Below are positions 47,807 through 57,056 of a DNA stretch of 64,000 nt, in pieces; positions within the stretch are counted from its first letter, which is position 1, and the number at the start of each line of letters is the position of its first letter. The stretch lies in NCBI GenBank assembly GCA_004297165.1, contig SCUJ01000006.1:1178464-1242463 (forward strand), read 5' to 3'. The notes under the pieces were generated by a model, which was not told the origin of the DNA, searched no databases, and worked only from the letters and a program-made list of their open reading frames with translations. The translations under genes were made by a program, and so were the position numbers. Source of the DNA: Gammaproteobacteria bacterium. GTDB lineage: Bacteria; Pseudomonadota; Gammaproteobacteria; Eutrophobiales; Eutrophobiaceae.

Positions 47807-49675
47807 ATGCGCATATCCAGCCGCCTCGTTTGCTGCGCCGCCCTGCTGCTATCCAACACCCTTTCCGCACAGGATTCAGATGCCCATCGAGATGATGCCT
47901 GGGACCTGACCGAAATCTACCCCAGCGTCGAAGCCTGGGATAAGGCGCGGCTCGCCATTCTGGAGCGCCTCGATGAGATAACGGCTCGCAAAGGGACTCT
48001 GGGTGAAAGCCCTGCCAGCCTCTACAGTTCGCTACGTCTCATCTCCGATACCCAGCGTGAATTATTGCGGGTTCATGCCTACGCCAGTCTCAAGGAGGAT
48101 GAAGACCTGCGCGATGGCACGGCCCAGGAGCGCAATCAATTGGCGGAGGCAGTGTACGCGCGGTTCGCCGAAGCCACGGCCTGGCTGCAACCCGAGATCA
48201 TCAGGATCGGGCGGCCGCGTATCGAGGAGTTTATCCAGCAGGATTCGAGGCTCGCGCCCTTTGTGCATGACCTGGACAATACCTTGAGGCAGGCTGCGCA
48301 CACCCTCAATGACGAGGCCGAACAGGCGCTTGCATATTTCGCGCAACCACTCGACGCCCCTGGGAATATCTATGGCTTGCTGGCCAACGCCGATATCCCC
48401 TTCCCCAGTCTCAAGCTATCCGATGGCAAAGAGCACCGCATCGATTCGCAAGGTTACGAATTGGGGAGAACCAGTCCGGTGCGCGAGGATCGCAAGGCAG
48501 TGTTCGATGCCTTCTGGGGCAAATGGCTCGAATATCGCAATAGCATCGGCATGGTCCTGAATGCGCATATCCAGAGCCAGGTGGCCATGACGAAGGCCCG
48601 ACGATTCAACAGTATGCTCGAACGCGAACTATTCTCGGATGACCTGCCGCCAGAGGTCTACCGTACCTTGGTTGCAGAGGTGAATAAGGCCCTCCCGATC
48701 TTGCATCGTTATTTCCGGCTCCGGGCCCGCATGCTGGGCCTGGAACAACTGCATTATTACGATATTTATCCGCCGCTTGTGAAGCTCGAGCGGAAATTCG
48801 ACCTCGAAACCAGCAAGCGGATCACCCTTGAAGCCATGTCGATCCTCGGCGTGGACTGGGTCCGGACCCAGCGGGAGGCGATGGACCAGCGTTGGATGCA
48901 TGTCTATCCCCGGCAGGGCAAGCGTTCAGGGGCCTACATGAACGGTTCCGTCTACGATGTTCATCCCTATCTCCTGCTGAACCATCAGGATAATTACAAC
49001 TCCCTATCCACCTTGTCGCATGAATGGGGACATGCCATGCACACCCTCCATGCGCGAGAGGCCCAACCTTTCGAGACGGTAAATTACGCCACCTTCATCG
49101 CCGAGATCCCATCCACCTCCCTGGAACTCATCCTGGAGGAATACATGGTGAAACACGCCGCAACGCCTGATGAGGAGTTGTTCTACCTTGGATCGGGGCT
49201 GGAGAGTCTGCGCGGCACATTCTTCCGGCAGACCATGTTCGCCGAATTTGAATTGCGTCTATATGAGACCGTGGAGAAGGGGGAAGCCCTTACCGGCGAG
49301 CGGATCTCCAGGATTTATGGCGAACTACTGCGCCGTTATCACGGCCACGCCGAGGGCGTGGTGGTAACCGATGACCTCTACGAAAACGAGTGGATGTTCG
49401 TGCCGCACTTCTACCGGAACATGTATGTATTTCAGTACGCCACTTCGCTCACTGCGGGGACCGCCCTCTATAACCGGATGGAGCGGGAAGGCGCAACCGG
49501 GGTGGAAAACTTCAAGAACCTGCTACGCGCCGGAGGTTCCGATTACCCTTATCGACTACTGCTGAAAGCCGGTGTAGATCTGGCAAGCCCCGAACCGTAT
49601 CGGGAAGTGACAGCCCGCATGAGCGCCATCATGGATCGGATGGAAGTCCTGCTGGAAGAGCGGGCCAAGAAGTAA
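47807..49675 (+). CDS. pepF: Exported M3-family oligoendopeptidase (PepF-like)
   Basis: Zinc metallopeptidase of the M3B family, 622 residues. The zinc motif is H405-E-W-G-H409 followed by an Asp/Glu-rich helix with the third ligand Glu (FIAEIPSTSLE). The N-terminal part contains the mostly helical M3 domain. The start at 47807 creates a signal peptide (RLVCCAALLLSNTLSAQ), so it is secreted to the periplasm, whereas OepF of Gram-positives is cytosolic. It would cleave short peptides. It stands alone, convergent with the TonB operon; that operon's last gene ends 25 bp after it. Confidence 0.9.
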   Translation: MRISSRLVCCAALLLSNTLSAQDSDAHRDDAWDLTEIYPSVEAWDKARLAILERLDEITARKGTLGESPASLYSSLRLISDTQRELLRVHAYASLKEDEDLRDGTAQERNQLAEAVYARFAEATAWLQPEIIRIGRPRIEEFIQQDSRLAPFVHDLDNTLRQAAHTLNDEAEQALAYFAQPLDAPGNIYGLLANADIPFPSLKLSDGKEHRIDSQGYELGRTSPVREDRKAVFDAFWGKWLEYRNSIGMVLNAHIQSQVAMTKARRFNSMLERELFSDDLPPEVYRTLVAEVNKALPILHRYFRLRARMLGLEQLHYYDIYPPLVKLERKFDLETSKRITLEAMSILGVDWVRTQREAMDQRWMHVYPRQGKRSGAYMNGSVYDVHPYLLLNHQDNYNSLSTLSHEWGHAMHTLHAREAQPFETVNYATFIAEIPSTSLELILEEYMVKHAATPDEELFYLGSGLESLRGTFFRQTMFAEFELRLYETVEKGEALTGERISRIYGELLRRYHGHAEGVVVTDDLYENEWMFVPHFYRNMYVFQYATSLTAGTALYNRMEREGATGVENFKNLLRAGGSDYPYRLLLKAGVDLASPEPYREVTARMSAIMDRMEVLLEERAKK

Positions 49676-49700
49676 AGGCCGGCCCAACTGTGTATCGTCC

Positions 49701-51092
49701 TCAGGCAGTTTGCCGCGAGCCTTCCAGACGCTCGGCGAGGATGCCGGTGCTGTTCTTATCGAGGATCTGCAATAACCCTCGGGAGAGCGATGCAAGCCCG
49801 GCATTGACGAACAGCAAGGGTATGGCGATGCCGAGACCCAACACGGTGGCGATCATGGCCTGGCCGATGCCATCCGCCATCAGTCGTGGATCGCTGGCCC
49901 CCGACGCGGTAATGGTCTGGAAGGTGATAATCATCCCCACCACAGTACCGATCAGACCGAGCAACGGGCCCGCGGCGACGGCAAGTTTAAGGAAGGATTG
50001 AAAGCGCTCGAGTCTTGGCACTTCACGCAAAACGGCTTCCGAGATCCTGAGTTCGATAACCTCCGGAGAATCCTGTTTCCCGTGATTGCCCTTGACCGCG
50101 AGCAACATACGCCCGAGCGGGTTGCCTGCGTCTGGATGCGCGCGGTCCCGCAACTGATTGGCAACCTTGATGCGAACGATGAACAGATAAACATACTGGA
50201 ACAGGGCGAGCAGGGCGCCGAGGATGCCAACACTGATGATGATGTAACCCACCTCCTGGCCCGCCTCAATACGTTCTAGCCAGTCGGGGCGTTCCACATA
50301 CATGCCCAGCAACGCACCTCTAGCCGGATCCACGATCGCCTCTTGATAGCCTGTTCCGGAATTGTTTCCAGCCAAGAGGGCGGCGATATCGCGCAGGTCC
50401 TGATTCGGTTGAGATCTCAACACGCTCAGTTGCTGTTTGGTCGATAAGTACGCCAGGTAATCGGATCCGGCAATAGCGGTAAAGGGCCCGATCAAGAGTA
50501 CTTCAGCCTTGTTGATGCTGTCATCCTTTTGCACCACGTCGGTCGTTACCCGCATCACCTTGCCGCTTTCTGTCATTTCCTGCTGCAATTCGTACCAGAT
50601 CCGCTCGAGCTCGCGAATGGATGGCAATGCCTTGGCCGCGGCAATCCTCTTTAAAAATGCAACCCGGTCCTCTTCCCCGTCCGACGCGGGAAAACGAACT
50701 GAAATCTGGGATGCCTGCAACACATTGGCGGCATCGCCGGCGATCTGCCGGGTGACCCCGAACAACTCCCCGAGGTTGCCCTGGTGCTGCACCAGCAGCA
50801 ACTCGACTTCAGCTTTCCTTGCGATGTTATCCGTGCGCCGTTTAATCAGGGCGTTACTCGTGGCTTCCGCGCGGTCACGGGTGGCGACCGCTTCATTCAG
50901 GCGCCGTTGTTCGTTAGCGAGGTCGGCTTGAAACGCAGTGACTCGCTCCTTGGCGAGCTTCACTTCTTCCGCGCGTAACTGCCGGGCCTGCTTCAGTAAA
51001 TCATCGAAGGTTACCGCTGCCTGCGTCGTACCGGCGAAGCCGGCCACTAGCAACAGCGCGAGCATGATCTTGGAAAGTTTTTCTACCGGCAT
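49701..51092 (-). CDS. TtpC-like MotA/TolQ/ExbB proton channel protein (second copy)
   Basis: A 463-residue protein: signal peptide (residues 7-25), long periplasmic coiled coil (30-120), then a transmembrane helix near 285-305 and a C-terminal TolQ/ExbB domain with two more helices (LLGLIGTVVGMIITFQ near 392-408; MIATVLGLGIAIPLLF near 425-440). This layout is TtpC, which in Vibrio works with ExbB2-ExbD2-TonB2. It is similar in every part to the protein at 54378, so the operon contains two TtpC paralogues. Last gene of the minus-strand operon starting at 56551. Confidence 0.88.
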   Translation of the reverse strand: MPVEKLSKIMLALLLVAGFAGTTQAAVTFDDLLKQARQLRAEEVKLAKERVTAFQADLANEQRRLNEAVATRDRAEATSNALIKRRTDNIARKAEVELLLVQHQGNLGELFGVTRQIAGDAANVLQASQISVRFPASDGEEDRVAFLKRIAAAKALPSIRELERIWYELQQEMTESGKVMRVTTDVVQKDDSINKAEVLLIGPFTAIAGSDYLAYLSTKQQLSVLRSQPNQDLRDIAALLAGNNSGTGYQEAIVDPARGALLGMYVERPDWLERIEAGQEVGYIIISVGILGALLALFQYVYLFIVRIKVANQLRDRAHPDAGNPLGRMLLAVKGNHGKQDSPEVIELRISEAVLREVPRLERFQSFLKLAVAAGPLLGLIGTVVGMIITFQTITASGASDPRLMADGIGQAMIATVLGLGIAIPLLFVNAGLASLSRGLLQILDKNSTGILAERLEGSRQTA

Positions 51093-51123
51093 AATGCAGT
51101 CTTTTTAAATGTTATTAACCGTG

Positions 51124-52365
51124 CTAGCTGTGGTTATTGATAAGCTGTATAAATCCATTCGCCGTCTTTTTGTGCTTCGCCGAGTTCGATGCGCGTCTGA
51201 ACCACTCGAGGGCTTCTTTGTTCTTTTTCTGATTGTAGAGCGATATTCCAAGCATCAGATGGGCATTGCCAGCATCCCGGAGTCCGCCCTTGTCGATGGC
51301 GCTCCTGAATGCCTGCGCCGCAGCCTCCCAATTTTCCCGCTGGGTGTTCACCTCGCCAAGACGTACGAAGAGATCCCCGTTGCCGGCCATCTGCGCCGCC
51401 TTTTGCAGGGGGGTAACCGCCTTGTCGAATTCTCGGGCGGCAATCCAGCAATTCGCCAGTTTCTCCAGGAGTTTCTGATCCTCCTTTACCTTCTTCGCCT
51501 CTAGTCCCTTCAGCAACACCTGTGCAGCGCGATAGGGTATTCCCTCCATCGTCAGCAGGTCGGACAAACGACGGAACTCGGCGTCTTCAGTCAACAATCC
51601 GCCATTGTAGGGTATCTCCATCATCGTCAGGGCGTTGGTATAATCCTCCTTCTCGCCATAGATCGAAGACAATTGAAGCCAATAATTCTTCTTCTCCGGG
51701 GCCATCGCCACGAGACGCTCAAGCACAGGGATGGCATCCGCGTATTGTTCAAGCTGCATGTACAGTGCCACGACCAGTTGCAACCATCCTTCCTGCGGTT
51801 TCTCCGCAAGTTCGACGGCCTTGATGGCAGGCGCCACTGCCTTCTTGTAATCCTCAATCTGATAATAGGCGACGGCAAGCATGTAATAGGCGGCCGAGTT
51901 CGGCTTGGTTACCACGGCGAACCACTTCTCCAGACAGGTGATGCCGTCCTTCCATTTTTCCTCGATGATATACAACTGGCAGATTACATATTGGACATCC
52001 TTGAGTTCCATCTCATTGAGTCCACCGGCCGCGATGGCTGCCTGGAAATGTGTGCGGGCGCCGTCGTAATTCTCCTGCGCCTGATCGATGGTGGCGAATA
52101 TCTGCTCGACCCGGCTCCTTTCATAGGGGCTCAGGGTATCGAGTTTCAGTTCGGCCAGCGCCGCCCTGGCGGCGTCGTACTGGTCCTTGTTTATGAATTC
52201 GATTGCCTCGTTCAGACGCTTGCCGGTCTTCTCGTCGACGGTAGGCGCCGGCTTCTTATCTTCCTCTTTCTGTGCCTTCTGCGCTTGCGCTCCGGATGTG
52301 GACAAGGCGACTACCAATGGGATGGCGATCAGCGCATAAATAAAATTGCGTAAAACGATTCGCAT
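51124..52365 (-). CDS. TPR-repeat protein of the TonB2-type operon
   Basis: A 413-residue exported protein (hydrophobic segment 9-27). Arrays of helix pairs fill residues 45-405, with TPR-like spacings (for instance FQAAIAAGGLNEME and AAQAFRSAIDKGGLRDAGNAHLMLG). Proteins of this kind sit downstream of tonB2 in Vibrio and Shewanella operons and are thought to help TonB-dependent transport. It starts 3 bp after the TonB stop and is followed by the second TtpC gene. Confidence 0.85.
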   Translation of the reverse strand: MRIVLRNFIYALIAIPLVVALSTSGAQAQKAQKEEDKKPAPTVDEKTGKRLNEAIEFINKDQYDAARAALAELKLDTLSPYERSRVEQIFATIDQAQENYDGARTHFQAAIAAGGLNEMELKDVQYVICQLYIIEEKWKDGITCLEKWFAVVTKPNSAAYYMLAVAYYQIEDYKKAVAPAIKAVELAEKPQEGWLQLVVALYMQLEQYADAIPVLERLVAMAPEKKNYWLQLSSIYGEKEDYTNALTMMEIPYNGGLLTEDAEFRRLSDLLTMEGIPYRAAQVLLKGLEAKKVKEDQKLLEKLANCWIAAREFDKAVTPLQKAAQMAGNGDLFVRLGEVNTQRENWEAAAQAFRSAIDKGGLRDAGNAHLMLGISLYNQKKNKEALEWFRRASNSAKHKKTANGFIQLINNHS

Positions 52366-52368
52366 GCT

Positions 52369-52989
52369 CTAGCCCTCGTCAAGATCGAAGGTTAATCGGA
52401 CCTGTATCCCCACTCGTTCTACAGCCACGCCTTCCACCACTTTGGGGTTATAGCGCCAGCGGAGGATCGCTTTGACGGCGGCATCGTCGAATGTGCCTTT
52501 GGGTTCCGAACTCACCACCTTTGCGTCCTTGACCGTGCCTTCGGCGGTGATCGTGAACTGGACAATTACCCACCCCTCGATGCCTCTGGACAGGGCGCGT
52601 GGCGGATAATCCGGGTTGATTCGGACCAAAGGTATGACATCTCGGTCCGAACCGCCGCCGGCGAGGTTGATGCCGGTCATCGCTCCACGCGTGTCTATTA
52701 CTACCGTTGAAGTCGTGACGACGTTCTCCACCCCCCCCGCGTTAAACGACATCTGCGGTATTTCGGGGGCCACCAACGGTTGTTCCATCTCTATTTTTTC
52801 ATCGCGCTTGGACTCCACATCGGTATCCTTGCGCATGCGGGTGAATTCAATCCGGGTGGCTGTTTTCATATCGGTCACGTCCATCTCCACATGGATCATG
52901 GCCCACAGGGTCCAGAACATCAGACCTGACAGCAGCAGGGAAAGCGCGAACGAGACAGGGAGCCGTATGGCCAGCATTGACGGTGTCAT
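52369..52989 (-). CDS. tonB: TonB-family energy transducer
   Basis: A 206-residue TonB protein. N-terminal membrane helix (residues 6-28) and a central region with less Pro/Lys than in classical TonB. The C-terminal TonB domain (about 125-206) contains YPPRALSRGIEGWVIVQFTI and the later KAILRWRYNPK. The ATG at 52989 was preferred over an upstream in-frame start because of GGAGG before it and because it begins the membrane helix directly. It is 4 bp after ExbD. Likely powers TonB-dependent outer-membrane receptors; none is encoded here. Confidence 0.9.
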   Translation of the reverse strand: MTPSMLAIRLPVSFALSLLLSGLMFWTLWAMIHVEMDVTDMKTATRIEFTRMRKDTDVESKRDEKIEMEQPLVAPEIPQMSFNAGGVENVVTTSTVVIDTRGAMTGINLAGGGSDRDVIPLVRINPDYPPRALSRGIEGWVIVQFTITAEGTVKDAKVVSSEPKGTFDDAAVKAILRWRYNPKVVEGVAVERVGIQVRLTFDLDEG

Positions 52990-52993
52990 GCCA

Positions 52994-53407
52994 TCATCCT
53001 CCGGTATTGGGATCGCCCGCCAGGGAAACATCCTTAATCCCCCCCAGCCTGACCTCATCCATGACCTTGGCCACCATCCCGGCGCGCGAGGCCCGGTCGG
53101 CGACCACGACCACGGTGTCGTCAGGGCGTTCTATGTGCAAACGTTCTACAACCGTCCGTATTTCCCGGATATCCACCTGACGGCGATCCATCCACACCTC
53201 GCCGTTCTCGCGAATGGCGATCAGGATATTGCCAGAATCACGGTGTTCCGCGGTCACCGCTGTGGGTTTGAACACGGTGACTCCCGCTTCCTTGATGAAG
53301 GAGGTGGTAATGATGAAGAAGATGAGGAGATTCAGCACGAAGTCCAGCATTGGAGCAAGGTCTATGCCATGGTCTTCGGTATCAGGCATGGTGCGGCGTG
53401 ATTGCAT
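52994..53407 (-). CDS. exbD: ExbD-family biopolymer transport protein (copy 2)
   Basis: A 137-residue ExbD/TolR protein. A membrane helix at about 18-38 contains the proton-relevant Asp in LAPMLDFVLNLLIFFIITTSF, followed by a periplasmic domain with VERLHIERPDDTVVVVADR. Start at 53407. Together with the copy at 53414 it forms an unusual pair of ExbD genes. Sits directly before tonB in the operon. Confidence 0.9.
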   Translation of the reverse strand: MQSRRTMPDTEDHGIDLAPMLDFVLNLLIFFIITTSFIKEAGVTVFKPTAVTAEHRDSGNILIAIRENGEVWMDRRQVDIREIRTVVERLHIERPDDTVVVVADRASRAGMVAKVMDEVRLGGIKDVSLAGDPNTGG

Positions 53408-53413
53408 AAAATA

Positions 53414-53821
53414 TTACTCCGCAGTGCTGAAGGTTATGTTCCAGACGCCACCCAAATGGACCTGGTCGACTACCGTGACCAAGGTTCCTGTCGGGGCCTC
53501 TTCATCCGCCAGGATGAGCACCCCGCTCTCGGGTTTGACGGCATGGAAGCGTTCCACGTTGGCGCGTACGGCGCGGGCATCCACGACCCGGCCATCCACA
53601 AGGATTTCCCCGTTGGGCAGGATCTGAATCGAGATGCTTTCGCTGTCCTCTTCGGATGTTTCCATACTGGTCGGTCTGTTGACCATCAGGCCCGATTCCT
53701 TCACGAAGATCGCGGTAATGATGAAAAAGATCAGGAGATTCAGCACGAAATCCAGCATCGGCGCGAGGTCGATGCCGTGGGATGATTCGTGCGCTTCCTC
53801 TTGATGACGGCGCATTCGCAT
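53414..53821 (-). CDS. exbD: ExbD-family biopolymer transport protein (copy 1)
   Basis: A second ExbD/TolR-like protein of about 135 residues. It has the same pattern as the next gene: LAPMLDFVLNLLIFFIITAIF in the membrane segment, then a VKPESGVLILADE periplasmic domain. The ATG at 53821 is likely; a TTG at 53830 is an alternative. Lies 6 bp before the other exbD. The two differ mostly in the periplasmic part and could form mixed dimers. Confidence 0.88.
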   Translation of the reverse strand: MRMRRHQEEAHESSHGIDLAPMLDFVLNLLIFFIITAIFVKESGLMVNRPTSMETSEEDSESISIQILPNGEILVDGRVVDARAVRANVERFHAVKPESGVLILADEEAPTGTLVTVVDQVHLGGVWNITFSTAE

Positions 53822-53863
53822 AACTAGCAAGCCTTCATGGTAATCTGTTAGAGAATCCGATAC

Positions 53864-54385
53864 TTAGTAGGTGAAGCGATCCGCCAGAAGTTCCGTCTCC
53901 AGGCGCGCCTGATGCCGAAAATAGTGCACCGGATACAGACCCGAGATGCTCACCGCCAACCCGGACATGGTGCAGATCATGGCGTGCGACACGCCGCTGG
54001 CCATTGTCTTGGCATCGGCGGAACCGCGCAAGGCCATGGAGTCGAAGACCTCCAGCATGCCGCTTACCGTACCGATCAGGCCCAGCAGGGGCGACATCGG
54101 GACCAGCACTTGCAGGAGTGGAAAACCAGTCGTCATCGCCACGTTCAGTCGGGAGATCATGGCACTGCGGATCTGTCTGGCGCACCATGAGGAATGATCG
54201 GTCCTGGCCTTCCAGATGGCATGGGCGTCGTTGGCCATCTTCGGGAGCACCCTTTTGAAGAACCAATATCGCTCGAACACCATCCCCCACATCAGCACCA
54301 TGCTGGCGAAGATACAGATGACGTAGGGTCCTCCGTCATGCACCAGATCGACGACGGCGACATAAAGCGCTGTCAAACTAGGCAC
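53864..54385 (-). CDS. exbB: ExbB2-type proton channel protein
   Basis: Short MotA/TolQ/ExbB protein of 173 residues with three membrane helices (about 8-30, 88-110, 130-155), typical of ExbB2. The segment LLGLIGTVSGMLEVFDSM matches the family's conserved helix. The GTG at 54385 was selected: it overlaps the ttpC-like stop by 8 bp, has GGAG about 10 bases before it, and yields the standard ExbB2 length. An ATG near residue 27 would remove the first helix. Works with ExbD and TonB. Confidence 0.82.
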   Translation of the reverse strand: MPSLTALYVAVVDLVHDGGPYVICIFASMVLMWGMVFERYWFFKRVLPKMANDAHAIWKARTDHSSWCARQIRSAMISRLNVAMTTGFPLLQVLVPMSPLLGLIGTVSGMLEVFDSMALRGSADAKTMASGVSHAMICTMSGLAVSISGLYPVHYFRHQARLETELLADRFTY

Positions 54386-55775
54386 GGCGACGTTTCTCCA
54401 GGCTCTCCGCCAGAAGACCGGCGCTCTGTTCATCCAGGATCTGCACCATGCTGCGGGACAGCGTCGATAACAGGGCGTTGGCAAACAGCAGCGGAACGGC
54501 GATGCCAAGGCCCAACACCGTCGCGATCATGGCCTGACCGATACCTGTAGCCATCATTTTCGGATCGCTGGAACCGGATTCCGTAATGCTCTGGAAGGTC
54601 AGGATCATACCCCATACCGTACCGATCAGACCCAGCAGGGGACCGGCAGCCACTGCGAGCCGCAGCAGCGCCTGAAAGCGCTCCAGTCTCGGGACCTCAT
54701 GGAGCACCGCCTCGGAGATCCTGAGTTCGGCGACATCCGCGTCTTCTTCGATGTGTTTCGGGTCGCTCTTGAAGGCCAGCAGGACACGGCCCAACGGATT
54801 GCCCTTGCCGGGATGATCCAAGTTACGCAACTGCATGGTCACACCTATGCGCGCGTAGAGGAGATAAATCAACTGAAACACGAACGCCAAAGCACCAGCG
54901 ATTCCTACCACTATGATCACGTAACCGATCTCCTCACCGAGTTCGATGCGCTCCTCGAAAGTGGGTCGTTCGATGTACATCCCCAACAACACACCCCGCG
55001 CCGGATCGACGGTGGCCTGGACATAGCCGGAAGTGGCATTCTGGAGGTTAGTCGCCATCTCCATGAAGCGATCGGGCAATTGGCGGGTCAGCACATTCAA
55101 GGTGGACAGGCTGGACATGTAACCCAGAAACTTGCCATCGGCGACGGCGGTGAATGGTCCAATCCGGGTCACTCTGGTGACGACCCGCTCACCGTTCGGC
55201 TGAACGATGCCAGCTTCGAAGTGAACCACCTTGCCGCTCTCCGTCATCTCCCTTTGGATCTCGATCCAGACCCTTTCCAGTTCGGCAACAGATGGCACCC
55301 GTTTCGATTCCGCGAAGCGATGCAGGAAATCGATACGATTGTCACCGCCCGCGGCCGTGCCCAGTTGTGCGTTGATGATCGACTGTTGGAGAATGCCGGC
55401 GATATCCGACGATGTCTGCCGTGCTACACCGAACAACTCACCAATCTTGTTGAGAGCATTCTCCTTTTGTCGCAGCTCGGTATTCAGGTTATTGATGCGA
55501 ACCTCGTTGTTCGAGTACTGATCCGAGAGGGTTTTGGCCGAAGCTGCGCGCGCATCGCGTTCCGCGGTCACCTCCCGCAACATCCGCTCCTGGTCCGCCG
55601 GTGAAGCACTGTTATATTTTTCGGCGTTCTGAGTGGCCAGACGATCGGATTCCTCGCGCGCCGCCCTGGTCTGTTGCAACAGGTCATCCAGCGACGCGGC
55701 CGCATGCGCCGCGGTCAGGCCAAATGGAATGGCCAGCGTAACCAGCGATCCAAAGATTATATTCCGAGTACGCAT
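54378..55775 (-). CDS. ttpC: TtpC-like MotA/TolQ/ExbB proton channel protein (first copy)
   Basis: A 465-residue paralogue of the protein at 49701. Signal peptide at 6-25, coiled coil (28-130), a helix near 280-300, and the C-terminal ExbB domain with LLGLIGTVWGMILTFQSIT and IATVLGLGIAVPLLF. TtpC bridges the TonB2 complex to DUF3450 and outer-membrane events in Vibrio. Its start shares one base with the DUF3450 stop (TGATG), and its end overlaps the ExbB2-like gene. Confidence 0.9.
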   Translation of the reverse strand: MRTRNIIFGSLVTLAIPFGLTAAHAAASLDDLLQQTRAAREESDRLATQNAEKYNSASPADQERMLREVTAERDARAASAKTLSDQYSNNEVRINNLNTELRQKENALNKIGELFGVARQTSSDIAGILQQSIINAQLGTAAGGDNRIDFLHRFAESKRVPSVAELERVWIEIQREMTESGKVVHFEAGIVQPNGERVVTRVTRIGPFTAVADGKFLGYMSSLSTLNVLTRQLPDRFMEMATNLQNATSGYVQATVDPARGVLLGMYIERPTFEERIELGEEIGYVIIVVGIAGALAFVFQLIYLLYARIGVTMQLRNLDHPGKGNPLGRVLLAFKSDPKHIEEDADVAELRISEAVLHEVPRLERFQALLRLAVAAGPLLGLIGTVWGMILTFQSITESGSSDPKMMATGIGQAMIATVLGLGIAVPLLFANALLSTLSRSMVQILDEQSAGLLAESLEKRRRA

Positions 55776-56551
55776 CAGGATTTCCCCTCCTGCGGGGCGG
55801 GCACGGGCACTGTCAACAGGTCCGGCGCGCCATCCTTCCTGGCGACTCGGCGCGCTTCCTTGACGGCCTCGGTGTAAGTATTATCCAGAACCCAGTCTTT
55901 CTTCTGGGCGTCCCAATACCCAGTCTCCGCCTCATCCAGGGTCTGATACATCAAGGAGATCCGGCCCAACCGCACGAATTCTACGGTCTTCTCGCCGACC
56001 TTGCCCTCGTAGGCATCCAGGGTCCGGCCGTATTCAAGCTCAATCTGATACGCCTCGAGGATTCTGCGGTATTTCTCCGAAATGGCGATATCCGAACGCG
56101 CCATCAGCTCCTTCAACTTGCTGACGCGCTCAGTGCGTTCCTCAAGCAGGAACGGAACATCCAGCGCGACGAACTGCTCCAAGGTATCCACCATCTTCTG
56201 CATCAACGGCTGGACTTCCCGGTTGGTGGTCTCGATATCCAGAAGCTGTTGCTCGATCCCGGCAATCTCCTCGTCCTGGGATTTGACCTGAACGCTCAAC
56301 TGTTCGATGTATTTGTTCAGACTTTCCGTCTCGGCAACCACCTGGGCATAGCGTCCGGCCAAGTCCTGTTTCTTATCGAGGATATCGTTGATCTGCGCTT
56401 GCGAGGCCTGCGCGGCCTTGTCGGCCTCCTTCTGTTCCGCCTCGACATTTTTCAATGTCTGCGCCCCGCCATTCGCGGCCATCCCCGCCAGCGCTATCGT
56501 CAGCGCCGCGCCGGTCAAGCGACGCAAGGATTTCATGTTTATTGGAGTCAT
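55775..56551 (-). CDS. DUF3450 family exported protein
   Basis: A 258-residue periplasmic protein, first gene of the TonB2-type operon. Signal peptide at 9-30, then a long coiled coil (residues 31-125) with repeated Gln/Glu/Lys heptads and a helical C-terminal part. DUF3450 is found at the head of ttpC-exbB2-exbD2-tonB2 operons in gammaproteobacteria. Its exact role is unknown; a scaffold in energy transduction is likely. Upstream lies a 500-bp stretch with no firm gene. Confidence 0.87.
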   Translation of the reverse strand: MTPINMKSLRRLTGAALTIALAGMAANGGAQTLKNVEAEQKEADKAAQASQAQINDILDKKQDLAGRYAQVVAETESLNKYIEQLSVQVKSQDEEIAGIEQQLLDIETTNREVQPLMQKMVDTLEQFVALDVPFLLEERTERVSKLKELMARSDIAISEKYRRILEAYQIELEYGRTLDAYEGKVGEKTVEFVRLGRISLMYQTLDEAETGYWDAQKKDWVLDNTYTEAVKEARRVARKDGAPDLLTVPVPAPQEGKS

Positions 56552-57056
56552 ACTCGAATTGCCTCTCTTTACGATCGAAATATACCCGTTAAGGTAAGCC
56601 AGTTGAAGGAAGTGTAACAGCCCGGAAAAGGAGAATCATGGAATACATCGCCCGCATCAATGATCTATATCAACGCGGCAAAGAACGATATTGTAGAGTT
56701 GCGTCGTGTATCCAACATACTTCACCTCCCCCGGATAAGTATCGCTTCAAAGCCTGTTGGTAATCCACCTGCCCGCACTGACCGCGATTATAGAGCGGCA
56801 TTTCCATCGACTCACCTGCGTCATCTCGCGTGACGTTTGGCAATCAGGGTGAATACTGGTCCGTGCAGAGATAAATGGGATATTTTCAGTCCAATGAAGC
56901 GTGAAAAAATCTGTGTTTGAGTCTGCGAACTGAAACGCGATAACGCCAGCGTTTTATTCGCGGCTAAATTAATCCGAAATACGGTGCTGTTGCAAGCACG
57001 ATTTTTGGTCCGCAAATAAATTTTGCAAATTCCTTAGCCCGGCAAACAGGTAAAAA
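56552..57056. other. Intergenic region before the TonB operon
   Basis: About 500 bp between the divergently placed DUF3450 start and the DedA stop. It is less GC-rich than the genes and should hold the operon promoter. Apart from one doubtful small frame (56638-56763), nothing coding was accepted. A minus-strand frame at 56821-57015 has no family resemblance. No Fur box could be recognised with confidence. Confidence 0.4.
56638..56763 (+). CDS. Possible 41-residue small protein
   Basis: A short frame beginning ATG at 56638, with AAGGAG six to ten bases upstream, and ending TAA at 56761-56763. The product (MEYIARINDLYQRGKERY and a Cys-containing tail) is unfamiliar and lacks a membrane segment or domain. 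It depends mainly on the good ribosome site. It might be chance. Confidence 0.22.
   Translation: MEYIARINDLYQRGKERYCRVASCIQHTSPPPDKYRFKACW

Noticed and set aside
56821-57015. Minus-strand 64-codon frame before the TonB operon
   Set aside because: No ribosome site or recognisable family; composition suggests non-coding AT-richer sequence.
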